From Hydrogenophaga sp. (GTDB taxonomy: Bacteria > Pseudomonadota > Gammaproteobacteria > Burkholderiales > Burkholderiaceae_C): a stretch of 64,000 bases of DNA. The stretch is taken from the NCBI GenBank assembly GCA_030653975.1, contig JAURYH010000043.1:51445-115444 (forward strand), read 5' to 3'. Below, in pieces: positions 28,785 through 37,102 of the stretch; position 1 is the first letter of the stretch; each line of letters opens with the position of its first letter. The translations under genes were made by a program, and so were the position numbers. The notes beneath the pieces are model-generated. The model was given only the letters and a program-made list of their open reading frames with translations, was not told where the DNA came from and searched no databases.

Positions 28785-29492
28785 ATGCGTCAGATCGTCC
28801 TCGATACCGAAACCACCGGCCTGTCCGCTGACTCCGGCGACCGCATTATTGAAATCGGCTGTGTTGAACTGCTCAATCGCAAGCTCACCGGCAACAACCT
28901 GCACTTTTACGTCAACCCCGAGCGCGACAGTCACGAGGACGCGCTCAAGGTGCACGGCATCAGCAACGAGTTCCTGCGTGACAAGCCCAAGTTCGGGCAG
29001 ATCGCCGACGAGCTGCTGGACTACCTGCGCGACGCCGAACTGATCATCCACAACGCGCCGTTTGACATCAGCTTCCTCAACAAGGAACTGGACCGTCTGG
29101 GGCTTCCGCCATTGCGTACCGTGATTGGCCAGGTGACCGACAGCCTGGTGATGGCCAAGGAAATGTTCCCGGGCAAGCGCAATGGCCTCGATGCACTGTG
29201 CGACCGGCTGGGTGTGGACAACTCCGGGCGCACGCTGCACGGCGCGTTGCTCGATGCCGAGCTGCTGGCCGACGTCTACATCAACATGACGCGCGGCCAG
29301 GACGCGTTGCTGATTGAAGGGAATGAAAGCAGCGAAGCGGGCGTAGAAACCATCGTGATCGATCTGTCCGGGTTCGAACTGCCCGTGCTTCACGCCAATG
29401 AGCAGGAGCTGCAGGGGCACGATGCCGCGCTGGCCGATCTGGACAGGGCCTGCAAAGGCAAGACGCTCTGGCGGTCGCTGGAAACGGCTTGA
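28785..29492 (+). CDS. dnaQ: DNA polymerase III epsilon subunit (3'-5' proofreading exonuclease)
   Basis: 235 aa. DEDDh exonuclease residues are all visible: Asp7 and Glu9 in VLDTETTGLS, the ExoII Asp in IIHNAPFDISFLNKEL, and ExoIII His and Asp in LHGALLDAELLADVY. The C-terminal tail (ELPVLHANEQELQGHDAALADL) would bind the alpha polymerase subunit. It proofreads for the replicative polymerase. It sits behind the isc cluster after the palindromic element; a TTTGAGGGA ribosome-binding site precedes the ATG. Confidence 0.97.
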   Translation: MRQIVLDTETTGLSADSGDRIIEIGCVELLNRKLTGNNLHFYVNPERDSHEDALKVHGISNEFLRDKPKFGQIADELLDYLRDAELIIHNAPFDISFLNKELDRLGLPPLRTVIGQVTDSLVMAKEMFPGKRNGLDALCDRLGVDNSGRTLHGALLDAELLADVYINMTRGQDALLIEGNESSEAGVETIVIDLSGFELPVLHANEQELQGHDAALADLDRACKGKTLWRSLETA

Positions 29493-29546
29493 ACGCGCAC
29501 TTGTTCATTTTTTCTGCGCAGCGGAAAAACGACCTGAATAAGACGC

Positions 29547-29552
29547 TATAAT
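29547..29552 (+). promoter_or_regulatory. -10 box of tRNA-Val(CAC)
   Basis: A perfect TATAAT 32 bases before the tRNA 5' end. No clear -35 hexamer was found. Confidence 0.5.
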
Positions 29553-29584
29553 TTGAGGCTTCCGAGAGATCGGTCAGATCAATC

Positions 29585-29659
29585 GGGCGGTTAGCTCAGT
29601 GGTAGAGCACTGCCTTCACACGGCAGGGGTCGCAGGTTCGAACCCTGCACCGCCCACCA
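29585..29659 (+). tRNA. tRNA-Val (CAC)
   Basis: 75 nt with encoded CCA (29657-29659). Acceptor GGGCGGT pairs with ACCGCCC; anticodon stem CTGCC/GGCAG. Loop TTCACAC gives anticodon CAC at 29617-29619, which reads GUG. Confidence 0.96.
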
Positions 29660-29677
29660 AGTTTAGTGAATGAAATC

Positions 29678-29709
29678 AAGGACTTACGAGAAATCGCAAG
29701 TCCTTTTTT
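29678..29709 (+). terminator. Intrinsic terminator after tRNA-Val(CAC)
   Basis: Hairpin AAGGACTT/AAGTCCTT extended by CGA/TCG around a GAAA loop, followed by T residues, 18 bases past the tRNA end. Confidence 0.88.
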
Positions 29710-30088
29710 CTTGTCCGTACGGAATTTGTGCGGATAACAGCTTTTCACGGATGGCTCAAAGGCCACGTTTAGCGGCCATCTTGGCGCCTGGGCTTGCAAT
29801 AGGTGCGCCGGGTTGTAGGCTCAGCACAAAGGTCTGGGTGGACTCCACATGCTCTATCAGGCCTTATCTATTGGGCGCACGTTGAAGGGGCCTTCTGGCG
29901 GCGGAGGATGGGCGGCGTGGGGCGTTGTTGCAATGGCACGCTGGCGGCGCCTCAGACGGTGATGCGCGTCTGGCACGCTTGAGATAAGTCATGAAACCTG
30001 CAGATGATGCGGCGTATTGCTGGCATTTGCTTCACAATTTGTTTCATCCACAGGGTAATCCCTGTCCCCAAATGAGAGAAAGCAGCCC
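29710..30088. other. Gene-free spacer
   Basis: About 380 bases between the tRNA terminator and the hemerythrin gene. Open frames here are short and have no ribosome-binding site or recognisable similarity. GAGAGAAAG just before 30089 is the hemerythrin ribosome-binding site. I see no RNA gene or repeat. Confidence 0.5.
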
Positions 30089-30601
30089 GTGGCACACCTG
30101 AACTGGACCCCTGACCTGGAAACTGGCATTCGCGAGATTGATGGGCAGCACAAGCGCATCGTGGAATACATCAACCAGCTCTACGATGCCCGCACCAGCC
30201 ACGACCGCGCCGGGGTCGGTGCCGTGATCGACGAAGCGGTGGACTACACGCTGTCGCATTTCGCGTTTGAAGAGGCACTGATGGTTGATGCCGGCTACAT
30301 GTACAGCGGCCCGCACAAGAAAGTGCATGAACTCTTCACCCGAAAGGTGGGCGATTACCGCCTGCGCTTCGAAGCCGGCGAGGATGTGGCTGACGAGTTG
30401 CACGCCATGCTCTCTCGCTGGTTGTTCAACCACATCCGCAACGACGACAAGAGCTATGCCGACGCGGTCAAGGTTTACATGAAGAACCGGGGTCAGTCCG
30501 AGGGCAGTGTCAAGGATCAGATCAAGGAAGAGCTGATCCGTGAACTGCATCTGAAGAAGAAACGCGGCTTCTTCGCACGCCTGTTCGGCGGGAGCGAATA
30601 G
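30089..30601 (+). CDS. Bacteriohemerythrin
   Basis: 170 aa. The diiron ligands of hemerythrin are complete: His21 (DGQHKRI), His57 and Glu61 (HFAFEE), His76 and His80 (HKKVHELF), and His115 and Asp120 (HIRNDD). This is a stand-alone O2-binding four-helix bundle, suggested for oxygen storage, delivery or sensing. A charged tail of about 45 residues (SVKDQIKEELIRELHLKKKRGFFARLFGG) follows the bundle and ends in an amphipathic basic helix, which could touch the membrane. The start is GTG at 30089, with no ATG giving a full first helix. A terminator follows. Confidence 0.93.
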   Translation: MAHLNWTPDLETGIREIDGQHKRIVEYINQLYDARTSHDRAGVGAVIDEAVDYTLSHFAFEEALMVDAGYMYSGPHKKVHELFTRKVGDYRLRFEAGEDVADELHAMLSRWLFNHIRNDDKSYADAVKVYMKNRGQSEGSVKDQIKEELIRELHLKKKRGFFARLFGGSE

Positions 30602-30635
30602 CCTGAGCAATTTCAGACCCGTTCGTGCAAGAAAA

Positions 30636-30659
30636 AAAAGGCCGCATCAGCGGCCTTTT
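30636..30659. terminator. Bidirectional terminator shared by hemerythrin and 4.5S RNA
   Basis: Perfect 10-bp hairpin AAAAGGCCGC with ATCA loop. It has TTTT on the plus strand and eight T on the minus strand (the A run at 30632-30639), so it can stop both the plus-strand hemerythrin transcript and the minus-strand ffs transcript. Confidence 0.88.
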
Positions 30660-30687
30660 GCGTTGCTGCGCGTGATGCGCTGAATAA

Positions 30688-30784
30688 GGTGACGAGCCTT
30701 GACCCCGGCACTGGCTCCACAGTTAGGGCTGCTTGGTTCCCCACCTGACCCGGTTGGCCGCTTCACCATGCGGGAAGGCCCGTC
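30688..30784 (-). ncRNA. ffs: 4.5S signal recognition particle RNA
   Basis: On the minus strand, the SRP domain IV core reads GTCAGGTGGGGAACCAAGCAGCC: a GGAA tetraloop closed by GG/CC pairs, with the symmetric and asymmetric internal loops that bind Ffh. The ends GACGGGCCTT (from 30784) and AAGGCTCGTC (to 30691) form a 10-bp closing stem, giving an RNA of about 95-97 nt. A -10 box stands 7 bases before the predicted 5' end, and a terminator hairpin lies 28 bases beyond the 3' end. This location next to dnaX is usual for betaproteobacteria. Confidence 0.93.
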
Positions 30785-30791
30785 GGGTTCG

Positions 30792-30820
30792 ATTGTAGGC
30801 GATCACGGCAACCCTTTCAG
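30792..30820 (-). promoter_or_regulatory. Promoter of the 4.5S RNA gene
   Basis: On the minus strand CTGAAA (30820-30815) and TACAAT (30797-30792) stand 17 bases apart, with the RNA 5' end predicted 8 bases downstream at 30784. Hexamer matches are 4/6 and 5/6. It lies inside the 5' leader region of dnaX on the opposite strand. Confidence 0.7.
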
Positions 30821-30848
30821 GCCAAGGGCGCCGCTTAGAATCCCTGCC

Positions 30849-32807
30849 ATGTCCTACGTCGTTCTGGCCCGCAAGTACCGCCCGCGCAATTTCACCGAAA
30901 TGGTGGGGCAGGAGCACGTGGTCCAGGCGCTGTCGAACGCGCTGACCACCCAGCGGCTGCACCACGCCTACCTGTTCACCGGTACGCGCGGCGTGGGCAA
31001 GACCACCGTGTCGCGCATCCTGGCCAAGTCGCTCAACTGCCTGGGGGCCGACGGGCAGGGCGGCATCACCGCCGAGCCCTGCGGCGTCTGCCAGGCCTGC
31101 ACCGACATCGACTCGGGACGCTTTGTCGACTACACCGAACTGGACGCGGCCTCGAACCGCGGCGTGGACGAGGTGCAGGCGCTGCTGGAGCAGGCGGTCT
31201 ACAAGCCGGTGCAGGGGCGTTTCAAGGTCTTCATGATCGACGAGGTGCACATGCTCACCGGGCACGCATTCAACGCGATGCTCAAGACGCTCGAAGAACC
31301 GCCCGAGTACCTGAAGTTCGTGCTGGCCACCACCGACCCGCAGAAGGTACCGGTCACGGTGCTTTCGCGCTGCCTGCAGTTCAACCTGCGGCCGATGGCG
31401 CCCGAGACCGTGCTGCAACACCTGGCGCAGGTGCTGAAGGCCGAAAACGTGCCGGCCGAGACGCAGGCGCTGCGCCTGATCTCGCGCGCCGCGCGGGGTT
31501 CGATGCGCGATGCGCTCTCGCTGACCGACCAGGCCATTGCCTTTGGTGGCGGTCAGCTGCAGGAAGCCACCGTGCGCCAGATGCTGGGCGCCGTGGACCG
31601 CTCTTATGTGCTGCGCCTGATCGACGGGCTGGCGCGGGGCGATGGCGCGACCGTGGTCGACACCATCGACAGCTTGCGCCTGAATGGCCTGAACGCCGCT
31701 TCGACGCTGGAAGAAATGACCGGCCTGCTGCAGCGCATGGCGGTGCTGCAGGCGGTGCCCGAGCGCCTGGCCCTGCAGGAATCGGATGACCCCGACACGC
31801 CCGAGATCGTGCGCCTGGCGCACGCGCTGCCGGCTGACGAAACCCAGCTGCTTTACAGCCTGTGTCTGCACGGCCGTGCCGAGCTGGGTCTGGCGCCCGA
31901 CGAATACGCGGCGCTGACCATGGTGTTGTTGCGGCTGCTGGCGTTCAAGCCTTCGCAGGCGGCGACCGGCGCCGCGGCGGAAAAAAAAACACTGAAATCC
32001 GGGGCTGAGCCGCCTTCGCCCCCGGTTCGGCCGCCCGTCGTGGCGCCGCCTTCTGCTTCAATGCCTGCGCCAGCAGTGGTTGCGCCGGCCTTTGCCGTCA
32101 TCCATCGACCCGATGTGCCGGCGTCTGCGGCAGCGGAGGCGAAGCCTGTGCCGTTGCCATTGGTCGCGCCCGCCACGACGCAGCGACCGGTGCCGGTGGT
32201 GGCGCCGGCTCCAACGCCACAGGTGGCCGCTGACGGGCCAGACTTCGAAAACGACGACCCGCCCTGGGTGGACGAACCTGAAGAACCGCCCGTCGAAGAG
32301 GGGGTGCAGACCTCGCGTCGGGTGGTGGCCATTCCAGTGCGCGACCCCGGGCCGTCGCAGCGGCTTGACCAGTTGAAGGAGCCGGGTGAAATGGTGCCGG
32401 TGGTGGAGCCCGTGGTCAGCGCTGAAGGCGATTTCTGGTTCGACGCCGTGATGCAACTGGTGCGCGCCGAGACCATCACAGCGCTGGTGCGCGAGCTGGG
32501 CCTGCAGTCTCAGCTGATGGCGCGCGACCAGGGTCGGTGGCTGTTGCGCGTGGAACGCGAATCGCTGAACCAGGGCAACACGCGGGAACGTCTGACGACG
32601 GCGTTGCAAACCCTGGGCCACCACATCCAATTGGCGCTGGAGATCGGCCCGGTGCAGGACTCCGCTTCGCTGCGGCTGGCCGCCGATGCCGCGCGCCGGC
32701 AGCGCGAAGCCGAACAGATCATCAGGGACGACCCGTTCGTGCAGAACATGATGCGCGACTTTGGCGGCAAAATCGTGCCCGGTACGCTCAAAGCCATCAC
32801 GGATTGA
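30849..32807 (+). CDS. dnaX: DNA polymerase III tau (and probably gamma) subunit
   Basis: 652 aa clamp-loader ATPase. Walker A GTRGVGKTTVSRI; zinc site cysteines C-x(n)-CGVCQAC; Walker B FMIDEVHML; sensor LATTDPQKVPVTVLSRC; domain III up to about residue 375. A run of nine A residues (31981-31989) follows, then a Pro/Ala/Val-rich linker (domain IV) and the tau-specific C-terminal part that binds the polymerase and DnaB. The start is the ATG at 30849 (MSYVVLARKYRPRNF); upstream in-frame codons overlap ffs on the other strand. First gene of dnaX-ybaB-recR. Confidence 0.97.
   Translation: MSYVVLARKYRPRNFTEMVGQEHVVQALSNALTTQRLHHAYLFTGTRGVGKTTVSRILAKSLNCLGADGQGGITAEPCGVCQACTDIDSGRFVDYTELDAASNRGVDEVQALLEQAVYKPVQGRFKVFMIDEVHMLTGHAFNAMLKTLEEPPEYLKFVLATTDPQKVPVTVLSRCLQFNLRPMAPETVLQHLAQVLKAENVPAETQALRLISRAARGSMRDALSLTDQAIAFGGGQLQEATVRQMLGAVDRSYVLRLIDGLARGDGATVVDTIDSLRLNGLNAASTLEEMTGLLQRMAVLQAVPERLALQESDDPDTPEIVRLAHALPADETQLLYSLCLHGRAELGLAPDEYAALTMVLLRLLAFKPSQAATGAAAEKKTLKSGAEPPSPPVRPPVVAPPSASMPAPAVVAPAFAVIHRPDVPASAAAEAKPVPLPLVAPATTQRPVPVVAPAPTPQVAADGPDFENDDPPWVDEPEEPPVEEGVQTSRRVVAIPVRDPGPSQRLDQLKEPGEMVPVVEPVVSAEGDFWFDAVMQLVRAETITALVRELGLQSQLMARDQGRWLLRVERESLNQGNTRERLTTALQTLGHHIQLALEIGPVQDSASLRLAADAARRQREAEQIIRDDPFVQNMMRDFGGKIVPGTLKAITD
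31980..32025 (+). other. Probable slippage site for a short gamma form in dnaX
   Basis: GAA AAA AAA ACA in frame: nine consecutive A at 31981-31989, codons 378-381. In the -1 frame the next codons are AAC ACT GAA ATC CGG GGC TGA (stop at 32006-32008), giving a protein of about 386 aa. In the +1 frame a TGA comes at 31993. A possible hairpin, CCGGGG (from 31999) with CCCCGG, lies just downstream. E. coli dnaX frameshifts at A-AAA-AAG and Thermus dnaX uses nine A for transcriptional slippage; use here is inferred. Confidence 0.7.
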
Positions 32808-32852
32808 GACGATTCATTTCATTCACCATTCATTGAAAACACAAGGAAGACC

Positions 32853-33185
32853 ATGTTCAACAAAGGACAACTCGCCGGCCTCATGAAGCAGGCCCAGGCC
32901 ATGCAGGACAACCTGAAAAAAGCCCAGGACGAGCTCGCTTTCATCGAAGTCACGGGCGAGTCCGGCGCCGGTCTGGTCAAGGTGCTCATGACCTGCAAGC
33001 ACGACGTCAAGCGCGTCACCATCGACCCCAGCCTGCTGGCCGATGACAAGGACATGCTCGAAGACCTGGTGGCAGCCGCTTTCAACGCTGCGGTGCGCAA
33101 GGCTGAAGAGACCAGCAACGAGAAGATGGGCAAGCTCACGGCCGGCATGCCGGGCTTGCCTGGCGGGATGAAGCTCCCCTTCTGA
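32853..33185 (+). CDS. ybaB: YbaB/EbfC nucleoid-associated protein
   Basis: 110 aa. Family pattern [29 protein letters not shown], then the beta segment [28 protein letters not shown] and a C-terminal helix with [17 protein letters not shown]. Dimers bind DNA with little specificity. It sits between dnaX (45 bases upstream) and recR (19 bases downstream), the universal arrangement. AAGGAAGACC precedes the ATG. Confidence 0.96.
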   Translation: MFNKGQLAGLMKQAQAMQDNLKKAQDELAFIEVTGESGAGLVKVLMTCKHDVKRVTIDPSLLADDKDMLEDLVAAAFNAAVRKAEETSNEKMGKLTAGMPGLPGGMKLPF

Positions 33186-33204
33186 CGCTTGACAGCCTCA
33201 CCGC

Positions 33205-33810
33205 GTGGCCGAAACCCACTCCCTTGAACTGCTGGTGCAGGCGCTGCGGCGCCTGCCGGGGGTGGGGGTCAAGTCGGCCCAGCGCATGGCGTTTCACCTG
33301 CTGCAGCACGACCGCGAGGGCGCGCAGCAGCTGGCGCAGGCGCTGCAGCACGCCTGTGCCTCAGTGCGGCACTGCGCGCTGTGCCACACCTTCACCGAAG
33401 ACGAGATCTGCCCGACCTGCCGCGATGGGCGGCGCGACCGCAGCCAGCTGTGTGTGGTGGAGAACCCGGCCGACCAGTCGGCGCTGGAACGCACCGGGGC
33501 CTACAAGGGCCTGTACTTTGTGCTCATGGGCAAGCTCAGCCCGCTCGATGGGGTGGGTCCGCGCGACATTGGCCTGCAAAAACTCTTTGACCGCATCGAC
33601 ACCCTGGTGGACGGCGTGCGCGAAGTGCGTGAAGTGATCCTCGCGACCAACTTCACGGCCGAGGGTGAGACCACGGCCCATGTGATTGCGCAGGCGCTGA
33701 AGGCGCGCGGCGTGAACGTCACGCGACTGGCGCGTGGCGTGCCGGTGGGCAGCGAACTGGAATACGTGGATCTGGGCACGATCGCCCACGCCCTGGTGGA
33801 CCGGCGCTGA
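33205..33810 (+). CDS. recR: Recombination mediator RecR
   Basis: 201 aa. N-terminal helix-hairpin-helix ([20 protein letters not shown]), four-cysteine zinc finger ([16 protein letters not shown], about 57-72), TOPRIM domain ([38 protein letters not shown]), and a C-terminal Walker-like part. With RecF or RecO it loads RecA at gaps. The start is GTG at 33205; no ATG precedes the helix-hairpin-helix. Confidence 0.97.
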   Translation: MAETHSLELLVQALRRLPGVGVKSAQRMAFHLLQHDREGAQQLAQALQHACASVRHCALCHTFTEDEICPTCRDGRRDRSQLCVVENPADQSALERTGAYKGLYFVLMGKLSPLDGVGPRDIGLQKLFDRIDTLVDGVREVREVILATNFTAEGETTAHVIAQALKARGVNVTRLARGVPVGSELEYVDLGTIAHALVDRR

Positions 33811-33836
33811 CCGGCCGCATTCAACGAAAGCTTTGC

Positions 33837-34241
33837 ATGAAATTCGCAGGACTCACCGTGGCCTACTGGGCCGTGATCGTGGCGGCGCTGCTGCCCATCG
33901 TGTGTGCGGGTCTGGCCAAGTGGGGCACGTTCGCCAAGCCACGGCGCGAAGGTGGCTATGACAACCACAACCCGCGTGCCTGGCTGGCAAAACAGGTTGA
34001 CTGGCGCGCGCGCGCCAATGCGGCGCAGGCCAACAGCTTCGAGGCGCTGCCGTTTTTCATCGGTGCGGTGATCATTGCCCACCAGCTCGGCACCTACCAG
34101 ACCCGGCTGGATCTGCTGGCCTTCTTCTACATCGTGCTGCGACTGGTCTACATCCTGTTGTATGTGGCCGATCTGGCCACGGCGCGCAGCATCGCGTGGG
34201 CCCTGGCACTGGTGGTCAACATCGCGATCCTGTTTGTCTGA
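33837..34241 (+). CDS. MAPEG-family membrane protein
   Basis: 134 aa with four hydrophobic helices. The RANAAQANSFEALPFFIGAVIIAHQLG segment is the conserved MAPEG core (N-x-x-E-x-x-P-x-F), which in eukaryotic members binds glutathione. Bacterial members of this short type have no established function. It is 26 bases after recR and is followed by a terminator, so it is probably the last gene of the dnaX transcript. Confidence 0.88.
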   Translation: MKFAGLTVAYWAVIVAALLPIVCAGLAKWGTFAKPRREGGYDNHNPRAWLAKQVDWRARANAAQANSFEALPFFIGAVIIAHQLGTYQTRLDLLAFFYIVLRLVYILLYVADLATARSIAWALALVVNIAILFV

Positions 34242-34286
34242 CGCAGGCGCCCAGCCGTTACTTTTGCTTGCTTTTCCTCTCGGTGG

Positions 34287-34321
34287 AAACCCGCTCGGGA
34301 TTCGTCCCGATGCGGGTTTTT
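34287..34321 (+). terminator. Intrinsic terminator after the MAPEG gene
   Basis: Hairpin with arms AAACCCGC-CGGGA and TCCCG-GCGGGTTT around TTCG, followed by T residues, 46 bases past the stop. Confidence 0.88.
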
Positions 34322-34374
34322 CATTGTGCGCGTACGCTGAGAACTGAAAAACAGGTCGTCAGTGAGGATGTGTC

Positions 34375-35442
34375 ATGTGGAGTCGCCGTGGGTGGGGTCG
34401 TGTGTGTGCGTCGGCGTTGCTGACGGCAGGCCTGCCCGTGGTGTTTGCGCAGTCGCGCCCGCCCACCAGCGCCGCGCCCGCCGTTCCACGCAACACGCTG
34501 GGCCGCGTGGTGATGGCGGTGGAGAACCGCTCCTCGTTCTGTTACCTGCCGCTCACGATCGCCGATCGGATGGGCTATTTCGTCGCCGAGGGACTGGACG
34601 TCCAGTTGCGCGATTTCACGGAGCCGGGTCAAGCCCTGCAGGCCATGCTCAGCGGCGCCGCGCACCTGGTGTCGGGGCCCTACAGCAACACCATCAGTCT
34701 GCAGATGCGGGGGCAGTCGATACGCTCCATCGTGTTGCAGGGGCGCACGCCGCAAATCGTGCTCGGCGTTTCGCAGCAGACCATGGGGCACTACCGTCAG
34801 TTGCGCGACCTGCGCGGTCGCCGTGTCGCGGTGACGGCTTTGGGTTCGGCGAGCCACCGCATTGCGCGCCTGCTGTTGACCAGGGCGGGGCTGGGTCCGC
34901 AAGACGTCGGGTACCAGGCGTTCCCCAATGCACCGGCCGCGGTGGCGGCTTTTCGCTCGGGACAGGTGGATGCCATTTGCTACACCGATCCATTGATCAC
35001 CCTGCTGGAGCAGGCGGGGGAACTGAAGGTGGTGGCCGACACGCGCACCATGCGGGGCAATGCCGATGTGTTTGGTGGACCGCTGCCCGCGGGTTGCCTG
35101 AGCGCCTCGGCCGACTTTGTGGCGAACAACCCGAGGCATTGTCAGGCCATCACCGATGCGATGGTGCATGCCCTGAAGTGGCTGCAGACCGCTGGCCCAT
35201 CGGATCTGATCAAGATCGTTCCCGAAGCCTATTTCCTCGGGGACCGGGCGCTGTACCTGGCGGCTTTCAGTCGGGCCCGTGAGTCGTGGACACCCGATGG
35301 TCTGATGCCCGAAACCGGCCCCCAGACCACGCTGCGCATGCTCGCGCATTTTGACGATGCGCAGCTGTTGCAGCGGGTGAACCTGGGCCGCACCTTCACC
35401 AACGAATTTGCGCAGAAGTCGAAGGCGCGGTTTCGCGCCTGA
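34375..35442 (+). CDS. ABC-type substrate-binding protein, NMT1/SsuA-like
   Basis: 355 aa. The signal peptide MWSRRGWGRVCASALLTAGLPVVFAQ ends near residue 25. The mature part has the SsuA/TauA/THI5 pattern: FCYLPLTIADRMGYFVAEGLDVQLRDF, GAAHLVSGPYSNTISLQMRG, LRDLRGRRVAVTALGSASHRIARLLLTRAGL and AFRSGQVDAICYTDPLITLLEQAG. Such proteins capture sulfonates, nitrate or pyrimidine precursors in the periplasm. No permease or ATPase gene is adjacent, so the transporter partner is elsewhere or the protein has another role. GTGAGGATG supplies the ribosome-binding site. The ligand is unknown. Confidence 0.85.
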   Translation: MWSRRGWGRVCASALLTAGLPVVFAQSRPPTSAAPAVPRNTLGRVVMAVENRSSFCYLPLTIADRMGYFVAEGLDVQLRDFTEPGQALQAMLSGAAHLVSGPYSNTISLQMRGQSIRSIVLQGRTPQIVLGVSQQTMGHYRQLRDLRGRRVAVTALGSASHRIARLLLTRAGLGPQDVGYQAFPNAPAAVAAFRSGQVDAICYTDPLITLLEQAGELKVVADTRTMRGNADVFGGPLPAGCLSASADFVANNPRHCQAITDAMVHALKWLQTAGPSDLIKIVPEAYFLGDRALYLAAFSRARESWTPDGLMPETGPQTTLRMLAHFDDAQLLQRVNLGRTFTNEFAQKSKARFRA

Positions 35443-35473
35443 ACCCGCTGCAAAGGGACTCGTGGCCTCTGTT

Positions 35474-37102
35474 CTAGCGGGCTGTTTTACCCTTGCTTTT
35501 GCTGGCCGCGCGTGCGGGTTTGATGGCAGCTTTTTGGGTGCTGCGTTTGACACCCTTCCCTTTGGCCTGGGTGTCGTTCTTGATGGTCTTTTTGGCGCTT
35601 GTTGCCACGACCGCACTGGCGCGCTGGGTCTGGACCAGCGACAGGCGCTGGCCGGCCCTGAGTTTGGAACTGACCTGCAGCTTGTTCCAGCTCGCAAGGT
35701 TCGACGCACTCACGCCATGGCGGGCCGCCAGGCTGCCGAGGGTATCTCCCCGGCGGACGATCACGGTGCCACGGCGCACGATGATTTCCGGTTGCAGGCT
35801 GAGGCGGGCGTTGTCGGCCACGAATTCGCTCACGTCGCGGTTGTGCTGGTCACCGCGCGGCACCAGCAGGCTGGAGCCTGCACGCACCTGCATGCGCGGC
35901 GGGATGTTGTTGACTCGCAGCAGCTCGGATTCGCTCATGCCCACGCGGCTGGCGGCTTGTGCGGCCGTCATGGTGCTCGGCACGACCCAGGCCGTCCAGC
36001 TCGCGAGCGGGCCCTTGTGGTCGGCCAGCCGGCGTTCGAAGATGTTGGCGTTGTCCCAGGGCAGCAGGATGTAAGGCGTGCCGGCCGCCATCACGATGGG
36101 TTGCGTGATCGAGGGGTTCAGGGCACGGAAATCCTTTTCGCTCACGTCCGCCAGGCTGGCGATGAGTGCTACATCGATGTCGCGCGACAGGGTCAGGGTG
36201 TCGAAGTAGGGGTGGTTGCCGATCCGTGGCAACTGCGCATTGAACGCTTCGGGCCGGGCCAGGATGTTCTTGACGGCTTGCAGCTTGGGCACGTACATGC
36301 GCGTTTCCAGCGGCATGTCGATGTCGGTGTAGCCGGTGGGCCGGCCTTCGCGCTGGTTGCGCGTGATGGCGCGGTTGACGTTGCCCTGGCCCCAGTTGTA
36401 GGCGGCCAGCGCGAGGTGCCAGTCGCCAAAACGGCGGTGCAATTGCTCCAGGTAATCGAGCGCGGCGCGGGTGGAGGCCAACACGTCGCGGCGGTCATCG
36501 CGGAATGCGTTTTGCTTCAGGTCGAACGACTGGCCGGTGGCTGGCATGAATTGCCACATGCCGGCCGCGCGCGCGCTGGACACGGCCTGCGGGTTGAACG
36601 CGCTCTCGATGAAGGGCAGCAGGGCCAGCTCCATCGGCAGGTTGCGGCGTTCGACTTCTTCGACGATGTGGAACAGGTAGCGGTTCGACCGCTCGGTCAT
36701 GCGCTGCATGTAGTCGGGACGGCTGGCATACCACTGCTCGCGGTCGCGGACCAGATCGTTCTGCAGATCCGCCATGGCAAAGCCGCGGCGGATGCGGTCC
36801 CAGATGTCTTCCGGCGCAGACAGCGTCACGACCGGGGGCAAGCTGGCCTGTTCGGAGACGATGGCGCTCAGCGGCGGGTGGGCTGCCTGGGTCACGCCGG
36901 GTGCCGTGGACCGGGTCTCAGCCGGGGAGGGGGTGGTGGTCTGGCGCGGCGCTGACACACCGGCACAACCGGCCATCAGCAGGGTCAGGCCCAAGGCCCA
37001 GAACAGGCCACCCGGACGGATGCGCGACGGTGTCACTGGCTGATGGTTGCAAAGGGGATCACGGGGCGGAGGCAGAACGGTCTGAGCTGAGGCGAGTGTC
37101 AT
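35474..37102 (-). CDS. mltD: Membrane-bound lytic murein transglycosylase D, lipoprotein
   Basis: 542 aa from the ATG at 37102, whose first bases overlap the gloB stop (ATGA). A lipobox LLMAGC gives lipidated Cys46 after an unusually long 45-residue leader. The goose-lysozyme-like SLT domain carries catalytic Glu166 (LLPFIESAFNPQAVSSARAAGMWQFMP) and LALAAYNWGQGNVNRAI. Two LysM-type peptidoglycan-binding modules follow (WVVPSTMTAAQAASRVG... and TVIVRRGDTLGSLAARHGVSASNL). The last 45 residues are very basic (KGKGVKRSTQKAAIKPARAA). It cleaves glycan strands to 1,6-anhydro muropeptides. A later start near residue 28 would give a more normal signal peptide. Confidence 0.93.
   Translation of the reverse strand: MTLASAQTVLPPPRDPLCNHQPVTPSRIRPGGLFWALGLTLLMAGCAGVSAPRQTTTPSPAETRSTAPGVTQAAHPPLSAIVSEQASLPPVVTLSAPEDIWDRIRRGFAMADLQNDLVRDREQWYASRPDYMQRMTERSNRYLFHIVEEVERRNLPMELALLPFIESAFNPQAVSSARAAGMWQFMPATGQSFDLKQNAFRDDRRDVLASTRAALDYLEQLHRRFGDWHLALAAYNWGQGNVNRAITRNQREGRPTGYTDIDMPLETRMYVPKLQAVKNILARPEAFNAQLPRIGNHPYFDTLTLSRDIDVALIASLADVSEKDFRALNPSITQPIVMAAGTPYILLPWDNANIFERRLADHKGPLASWTAWVVPSTMTAAQAASRVGMSESELLRVNNIPPRMQVRAGSSLLVPRGDQHNRDVSEFVADNARLSLQPEIIVRRGTVIVRRGDTLGSLAARHGVSASNLASWNKLQVSSKLRAGQRLSLVQTQRASAVVATSAKKTIKNDTQAKGKGVKRSTQKAAIKPARAASKSKGKTAR

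Noticed and set aside
29596..29799. Small minus-strand frame across tRNA-Val(CAC)
   Set aside because: Contains the well-known spurious peptide produced by reading a tRNA gene backwards (RVRTCDPCRVKAVLYH).
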